DNA from: Prauserella shujinwangii
Lineage (GTDB): Bacteria > Actinomycetota > Actinomycetes > Mycobacteriales > Pseudonocardiaceae
Direction of reading: 5' to 3'
Assembly (NCBI RefSeq): GCF_003001955.1
Contig: NZ_PVNH01000007.1
Coordinates: 310,001-374,000, forward strand
DNA length: 64,000 nt
Shown: one piece after another, positions 59,421 through 64,000 of the stretch
Position numbering within the stretch: the first letter of the stretch is position 1
How the letters are laid out: every line of letters starts with the position of its first letter
The notes under the pieces: model-generated
The model's database searches: none
Told to the model about the DNA's origin: nothing
The model's input: the letters and a program-made list of their open reading frames with translations, nothing else
Made by a program: the position numbers and the translations under genes

Positions 59421-61016
59421 TCACGCCGCCCGCCCCCGGTGCCGCAGGGATCCGCCGGCGAGCGCGCCGGTCGGCCTCCCGTCGTCGATCGCGGCGACGC
59501 CGTTGACGAACACGTAGGGAATGCCGGTGGCCCGGCGTCTCGGCTCGGCGAACGTCGCCGTGTCGGCGACGGTGTCCGGGTCGAACAGGACGAGGTCGGC
59601 GGCGTGCCCCGCGCGCACCAGGCCCCGGTCGGTCAGCCCGAGCCTGCGGGCCGCGCGGCCGGTGAGGTGCGCGACGCACTCCGTCAGCGACAGCACCCCC
59701 AGCTCGCGGACGTAGCGGCCGAGGTAGCGGGGGAACGTGCCCCACGCCCGCGGGTGCGGCCGGTCGCCGACGAGCAGGCCGTCGCTGCCGCCCGTGTGCG
59801 CCGGGTGCCGCATGATGGCGCGCACGTTGTCCTCGTGCCCGACATGCATCAGGCACGAGGTGCCGAGCCGTTCGGCCACCAGCACGTCGAAGTACAGCCG
59901 CGCCGGGGTGGTGCCCTCGGCGCGGGCGGACTCGGCGACGCTGCGACCCACCAGGTGCGCGTGGGCGGGATCGCGCACGCCGTTGATCTCGATCGCCGAC
60001 CAGTCGACCGGCACGCCGTGCGCGCCGTCGGAGCCGGTCTCCTCCAGCTCGATCCTGATCCGCTCCCGGGTGTCTGGATCGGACAGTCGTGCGAGGGTGG
60101 CCTCCTGGCCGCCCTCCGCGGCCCAGCTGGGCAGCAGCGCGGACAGGTACGTCGCCCCGGCCAGGTACGGGTAGCTGTCGAGGGAGATGTCGCAGCCGTC
60201 CGCGATCGCCTCGTCGAGCAGCGCCAGCAGTTCGGGCGCCCGCCCCGCGTTGACCGGGAAGTTCATGGTCGCGTGGGCCAGGTGCAGCGGGCATCCGGCC
60301 CGCCGCGACACCTCGATCATCTCCGCGTAGGCGGCGAGCGCGCCTGCGCCGTAGCCGCGGTGGTGCGTGTCGTGGAACCCGCCGAGCGCCCCGACCACCT
60401 CGCACAGCGCGACCAGCTCGGCGGTGTCCGCGTACATGCCCGGGGTGTAGGTGAGACCCGACGACATGCCGAACGCGCCCTCGCGCATCCCCCTGGCCAC
60501 GAGCTCGCGCATGGTGTCCAGTTCGGGCTCCGTGGCCGGCCGCCCGGCCCAGCCGACGGTCAGCATCCGCACGGTGCCCTGCGGAACCAGGTAGGCGGCG
60601 TTGACGGCGATGCCCTCGTCCAGCCGGTCGAGGTACTCGCCGACCGAACGCCAGTTCCAGTCGAAACCGGGCGGATCGCCGTTCCACCCGGCCAGCTGCG
60701 CGCGCAGCGCGTCCAGCGTCCGGTCGTCCACCGGGGCGTAGGACAACCCGTCCTGGCCGAGGACCTCGGTGGTGACGCCCTGCGACACCTTCGCCAGGTG
60801 GTCCGGTTCGGCGAGCACCCGCAGGTCGGAGTGGGAGTGCATGTCGACGAACCCGGGCGCGAGCACCAGCCCGGTCGCGTCGACCACCCGCCGCCCGGTC
60901 AGCGTGCCCGGCCCGCCGACCGCCGCGATGCGGCCCTCCCGCACCCCGACGTCGCCCAGGTACTCCGGCGCGCCGGTGCCGTCGGCGACGCGCGCGCCCC
61001 GCAGCACGATGTCCAC
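59421..61016 (-). CDS. N-acyl-D-amino-acid deacylase family amidohydrolase
   Basis: A 531-residue metallo-hydrolase. HxH metal motif in APGFVDMHSHSDLRVLAEPD; LAHATMNFPVNAGR; ISLDSYPYLAGATYLSALLP; the C-terminal HTGGSDGLLVGDRPHPRAWG with the catalytic Asp. The family removes N-acyl groups from D-amino acids; enzymes of this family also deacetylate N-acetyl-D-glucosaminate in oxidative chitin catabolism. The GTG at 61,016 (VDIVLRGARVADG) has GGGAGG six nt upstream; the longer frame runs through a palindrome. Upstream gene on the same strand is the PLP enzyme. Confidence 0.88.
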   Translation of the reverse strand: MDIVLRGARVADGTGAPEYLGDVGVREGRIAAVGGPGTLTGRRVVDATGLVLAPGFVDMHSHSDLRVLAEPDHLAKVSQGVTTEVLGQDGLSYAPVDDRTLDALRAQLAGWNGDPPGFDWNWRSVGEYLDRLDEGIAVNAAYLVPQGTVRMLTVGWAGRPATEPELDTMRELVARGMREGAFGMSSGLTYTPGMYADTAELVALCEVVGALGGFHDTHHRGYGAGALAAYAEMIEVSRRAGCPLHLAHATMNFPVNAGRAPELLALLDEAIADGCDISLDSYPYLAGATYLSALLPSWAAEGGQEATLARLSDPDTRERIRIELEETGSDGAHGVPVDWSAIEINGVRDPAHAHLVGRSVAESARAEGTTPARLYFDVLVAERLGTSCLMHVGHEDNVRAIMRHPAHTGGSDGLLVGDRPHPRAWGTFPRYLGRYVRELGVLSLTECVAHLTGRAARRLGLTDRGLVRAGHAADLVLFDPDTVADTATFAEPRRRATGIPYVFVNGVAAIDDGRPTGALAGGSLRHRGRAA

Positions 61017-61038
61017 CTGAAACCTCCCTCGATGCCGG

Positions 61039-61082
61039 TCGTGCGTGAGAAACGTCGTGCGAACCACGTTTCTCACGCACGA
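61039..61082. repeat. Palindrome closely resembling the phage attB
   Basis: TCGTGCGTGAGAAACGTCGT (61,039-61,058), GCGA, ACCACGTTTCTCACGCACGA (61,063-61,082): 20-bp arms matching at 19 positions. Compare the attB half GTGAGTGAGAAACGTCGTT. It lies in the 81-bp gap between two same-strand genes, with CG rather than AG at its centre. A member of the same dispersed palindrome family the prophage used as target. Confidence 0.75.
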
Positions 61083-61097
61083 GGGGTGACCAGCCGC

Positions 61098-62426
61098 TCA
61101 GAAGTAGGTCCGCACGAGGTCGACGACGGTCTCGCCGTCCGCGCCGACCACCGGGAGCAGCGGCCACTTGTCGAACACCGTGCACGGATGGGACAGGCCG
61201 AGCCCCACCCAGTCGCCGACCTCCAGCGGGGAGCCCGGCGGCAGCGCCACGAACGCGTGCTGGTCGTTGAGTGCGGTGACCGTGTGCCCGGCCAGCGGTA
61301 CCGCACCGGCCGCTCCCTGCGGCCGGTGCAGCCGCGGCACCGGGAGCCCCTCGTCGAAGGACGCGTCGCGCTTGCCGAGGGTGAGCAGGGCCAGTTCCGC
61401 GGAGGGCCGGGAGGTGACCTGCGCCCAGGCGAGCAGCGCGGGCCGGAAGGGGGTGCCCGCCACCCGGGGTCGTTCCCCCAGTGGCGACACGGTCCGGTAG
61501 AAGCCGTCGTCGTGGGTCAGGTAGGCGCCGCTGCGCAGGACCGGCAGCACGGCAAGGCCGGCGGGCCAGCCGGAGGTGATGCCCTCGGCCACCCGGTCGA
61601 AGAACGCGCTGCCACCCGCCGTGACCAGGATCGGCCGGGCCGGGTCGAGCAGTCCGCGTTCGGCCAGCGCCAGCGTGAGCGCCCGCAACTCGTCCACATA
61701 GGACGTCACCCGGGCCAGCGCGGCGTCACCGGCGTCGTGCGCGAGCGCGCCCTCGTAGCCCCCGGTGCCGGCCAGCCGGAGCGCCGGGCTGTCCCGTACG
61801 GCCGTGGCCACCGACAGTGCCGTGGCACGGTCGCGCACGCCGGTGCGCCCGCCCTCGGCGCCGAGTTCGAGCACCACGTCGACCGGCCTGCCCGCACCCG
61901 CCGCGGTGAGGGCCCGCGTCATCAGCTCGGCCCCCCGCACCGAGTCGACCCAGCAGCAGAACTCGAAGCCGGGATCGCGATCGAGCTCGCCGGCGAGCCA
62001 GTGCAGTGCGGCCGGGTCCACGAGTTGATTGGCCAGCACGATCCGGGACACGCCGAACGCGCGGTACACCCGCAGCTGGCCCGCCGTGGCCGCGGTGATG
62101 CCCCATGCGCCGTGGTCGAGCTGGCGGGCGAACAGCTGCGGCGCCATCGTGGTCTTGCCGTGCGGCGCGAGCGCCACGCCGTGCCGGGCGCACCAGTCCG
62201 CCATCGTGCGCAGGTTGTGCTCCAGCGCGGGCTCGTCCAGCACCACGAACGGGCCGAGAAACCCCGCGGCGCCGTCGAACAGCCGGACGCCGCGGGCGGC
62301 GGCCTCCGCGAGCGACAGACCGTGCAGCGCGGCGGGGACGGCCCGGAACCGCCAGTCGAGCCGCTCCTCGTGGATCCTGCGCAGCGCTGCCCGGTCGAGG
62401 GTCCCCGCGGTCACCGGTGCGGACAC
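61098..62426 (-). CDS. PLP-dependent D-threonine aldolase/D-serine dehydratase-like enzyme
   Basis: A 442-residue fold-type III PLP enzyme (alanine-racemase-like barrel): PLP lysine in GVALAPHGKTTMAPQLFARQ, DVVLELGAEGGRTGVRDR, VTAGGSAFFDRV and the C-terminal metal motif LGLSHPCTVFDKW (HxC). Family members include D-threonine aldolase, D-serine dehydratase and the D-glucosaminate deaminase of oxidative chitin catabolism; neighbours favour the last. The GTG at 62,426 (VSAPVTAGTLD) has GGAG upstream. Controlled from the shared divergent operator at 62,438. Confidence 0.88.
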   Translation of the reverse strand: MSAPVTAGTLDRAALRRIHEERLDWRFRAVPAALHGLSLAEAAARGVRLFDGAAGFLGPFVVLDEPALEHNLRTMADWCARHGVALAPHGKTTMAPQLFARQLDHGAWGITAATAGQLRVYRAFGVSRIVLANQLVDPAALHWLAGELDRDPGFEFCCWVDSVRGAELMTRALTAAGAGRPVDVVLELGAEGGRTGVRDRATALSVATAVRDSPALRLAGTGGYEGALAHDAGDAALARVTSYVDELRALTLALAERGLLDPARPILVTAGGSAFFDRVAEGITSGWPAGLAVLPVLRSGAYLTHDDGFYRTVSPLGERPRVAGTPFRPALLAWAQVTSRPSAELALLTLGKRDASFDEGLPVPRLHRPQGAAGAVPLAGHTVTALNDQHAFVALPPGSPLEVGDWVGLGLSHPCTVFDKWPLLPVVGADGETVVDLVRTYF

Positions 62427-62437
62427 CCGACACTCCG

Positions 62438-62473
62438 TTGCGCTATGTGCAATGACAGTTGCATGAAACGCAT
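62438..62473. promoter_or_regulatory. Paired operator between the PLP-enzyme and kinase genes
   Basis: TTGCGCTATGTGCAA (62,438-62,452) and TTGCATGAAACGCAT (62,459-62,473), TTGC-N7-GCAA type with the second imperfect, starting 21 bp apart. Same spacing and motif as at 58,102. In the divergent gap, so one site pair could control both transcripts. Confidence 0.75.
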
Positions 62474-62546
62474 TGGAAAGGTGTAGCATCGCCGGGGTGG
62501 CAGGTCAACGCCGTCCGCGCACGCGGCGAACAACGGAGGGGAACCG

Positions 62547-63518
62547 GTGGCCGAGGTGGTCTGCGTCGGGGAGTCCATGGCGGTCTTCGTGCCCGCGGAA
62601 CCCGGCCCGGCGCACGAGGTGCGGACCTGGAAGCGCACCACCGGAGGCGCCGAGTCCAATGTGGCCTGCCACCTCGCGGCGCTCGGCGTGCCGAGCGCGT
62701 GGGTCAGCGCGGTCGGCTCCGACTCGTTCGGCCGGGCGGTGCTGACCGAGATCGCGGCCGCGGGAGTCGACGTCGCCTCCGTGCGCCAGGACCGGCACCG
62801 GCCGACGGGGCTCTACGTCAAGGAAAGCGCGGCCGGGGGCAGCCCGGTGCGCTACTACCGCACCGGATCGGCCGCGTCGGGAATGAGCCCGGACGTGCTC
62901 GCCGGGCTCGACCTCACCGGCGTCCGCCTCGTGCACTGCAGCGGTATCACGGCGGCGCTCTCGGACGGTTGCCGCGACCTCGTGCGGGCGCTGCTCGCGG
63001 CGCCCCGCGAGGGCAGGCGCGTGTCGTTCGACGTCAACTGGCGGCCCGCGCTGTGGGCGGGCCGGGACCGCTCCGTGCTCGCGGAGCTGGCCGGCCTCGC
63101 CGACATCGTGCTGGTCGGCGACGACGAGGCCGAGATCGTGTGGGGCACCGGCGATCCGGCCCGGCTGCGGCGGCTGCTGCCCGGCCCGGACACGCTCGTG
63201 GTCAAACACGGCGAGCGCGGGGCGACCCTGCTGGAACGCGGCAGGCCGCCGGTGTTCGAGCCCGCCCTGTGCGTGGACGTCGTCGAGCCCGTCGGCGCGG
63301 GCGATGCCTTCGCCGCGGGCTTCCTCGCGGCGACCCTGCGCGGCGCCGCACCCGCCACGCGGCTGCGCGCCGGGCACCTCCAGGCGGCCGCCACCCTGCT
63401 GACCCACGATGATGTGGGGGAGCCGCTTCCTCCCGACCTCGTCCGCACGCTCCTCGGCGCGGACCCCCGGGAGTGGACGGCGATCCGGCTGACCGGCGAA
63501 GGCGTGGTGCGGACATGA
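62547..63518 (+). CDS. PfkB family sugar kinase, 2-keto-3-deoxygluconate kinase-like
   Basis: A 323-residue ribokinase-fold kinase: N-terminal GGAESNVACHLAALGVPSAW, KESAAGGSPVRYYRTGSAAS (the YYR..SAAS segment typical of KdgK), SFDVNWRPALW and the C-terminal anion-hole/base motif VEPVGAGDAFAAGFLAATL. KDG kinase makes 2-keto-3-deoxy-6-phosphogluconate, which KDPG aldolase splits; no aldolase is in the window. The GTG at 62,547 follows GGAGG. Coupled to the IclR gene (ATGA). Confidence 0.9.
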   Translation: MAEVVCVGESMAVFVPAEPGPAHEVRTWKRTTGGAESNVACHLAALGVPSAWVSAVGSDSFGRAVLTEIAAAGVDVASVRQDRHRPTGLYVKESAAGGSPVRYYRTGSAASGMSPDVLAGLDLTGVRLVHCSGITAALSDGCRDLVRALLAAPREGRRVSFDVNWRPALWAGRDRSVLAELAGLADIVLVGDDEAEIVWGTGDPARLRRLLPGPDTLVVKHGERGATLLERGRPPVFEPALCVDVVEPVGAGDAFAAGFLAATLRGAAPATRLRAGHLQAAATLLTHDDVGEPLPPDLVRTLLGADPREWTAIRLTGEGVVRT

Positions 63519-64000
63519 GCCAGAGCCTCGATCGCGCACTGACCCTGCTGACACACCTGGCCAAGGAACCGAAGACGCTCGACCAGCTGGCCGAGGAGAT
63601 CGGGGTGCACAAGTCGACCGTGCTGCGCCTGCTGCGGACGCTGGAGGAGCACCACTTCGTGCACCGCGAGGGCGTCCGGCACTACCGGCTCGGCACGGCG
63701 CTGTTCGACCTGGCCAACCAGTCCCTCGAACAGCGGGACGTGCGGCGCAGCGCGGAACCGGCGCTCGCGGCGCTGAACGAGCGCACCGGGCACACCGTCC
63801 ACCTGGCGAGCTACGAGGACGGCGAGGTCGTCTACATCGACAAGTTCGAGGGCCACCACTCGGTGCGGATGTACTCGCGGGTGGGCAAGCGGGCGCCCCT
63901 GCACTGCACCGCCGTGGGCAAGGTGCTGGTCGCCTCGTTCCCGCCACGGCGCAGGCAGGACGTCGCGGCGGGGCTCGACTACCCGGCGCTGACGGCCAGC
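63515..64000 (+). CDS. IclR family transcriptional regulator, C-terminus beyond window
   Basis: 162 residues visible. The winged HTH is KTLDQLAEEIGVHKSTVLRLLRTLEEHHFV; the effector domain follows (HTVHLASYEDGEVVYIDKFE, RVGKRAPLHCTAVGKVLVAS). IclR proteins bind 13-15 bp palindromes, and the TTGC-N7-GCAA pairs at 58,102 and 62,438 are the best candidates. Overlaps the kinase stop by 4 nt. Confidence 0.93.
   Translation, partial: MSQSLDRALTLLTHLAKEPKTLDQLAEEIGVHKSTVLRLLRTLEEHHFVHREGVRHYRLGTALFDLANQSLEQRDVRRSAEPALAALNERTGHTVHLASYEDGEVVYIDKFEGHHSVRMYSRVGKRAPLHCTAVGKVLVASFPPRRRQDVAAGLDYPALTAS

Noticed and set aside
1-64000. tRNA or rRNA genes, including a tRNA attachment site
   Set aside because: No cloverleaf or rRNA-like sequence was recognised; the prophage target is an intergenic palindrome, not a tRNA gene. 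A tRNA search program was not available.

Overview
The window is high-GC actinobacterial chromosome carrying one clearly foreign, lower-GC insert. The UvrA, UvrB, ribosomal protein S1 and CoaE-GrpB fusion genes, the many leaderless promoters (a TANNNT -10 box followed about 6-8 nt later by GTG/ATG) and the palindromic intergenic repeats suggest the Pseudonocardiaceae (Amycolatopsis-like). That family assignment is inference; no rRNA is present.

1-32.7 kb is mostly core genome: a methyltransferase, rpsA, coaE, a DUF402 protein, a PucR-type regulator, a small Cys-rich protein, uvrB, an enoyl-CoA hydratase, an ABC exporter whose ATPase is fused to an extracellular alpha/beta hydrolase, terC under a probable Mn2+ riboswitch, an S9 peptidase, a RES-type toxin/antitoxin pair, a two-component system next to an ABC-2 exporter, a FetB-like permease, two decayed genes, an MBL-fold hydrolase, uvrA and an SRPBCC protein.

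32,729-49,700 is a compact temperate siphophage-type prophage of about 16.97 kb. It carries a large serine integrase, early genes (three small proteins, Prim-Pol, RepA-like helicase), HNH, terminase, portal, protease, capsid, connectors, tail tube, frameshifting tail chaperones, a short tape measure and tail proteins, all on the minus strand. The left end holds a ribbon-helix-helix gene and a two-gene plus-strand unit: a homologue of the host small Cys protein, coupled to a secreted HExxH protein. Comparing the two prophage ends reconstructs attB and attP as imperfect palindromes sharing a central AG. attB is the palindrome lying between the convergent SRPBCC and dctA genes.

49.7-53.5 kb holds a C4-dicarboxylate transporter with a divergent DcuS/DcuR-type two-component system. 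53.6-64 kb holds a GH20 hexosaminidase, a sugar ABC importer, a Tat-secreted lactonase-like propeller, a D-aminoacylase-family deacetylase, a PLP D-glucosaminate-deaminase-like enzyme, a 2-keto-3-deoxygluconate-kinase-like protein and an IclR regulator (cut by the window end). Two promoters here carry paired TTGC-N7-GCAA operators with identical 21-bp spacing. The set fits an oxidative (C1-oxidised) chitin/N-acetylglucosaminate catabolic regulon.
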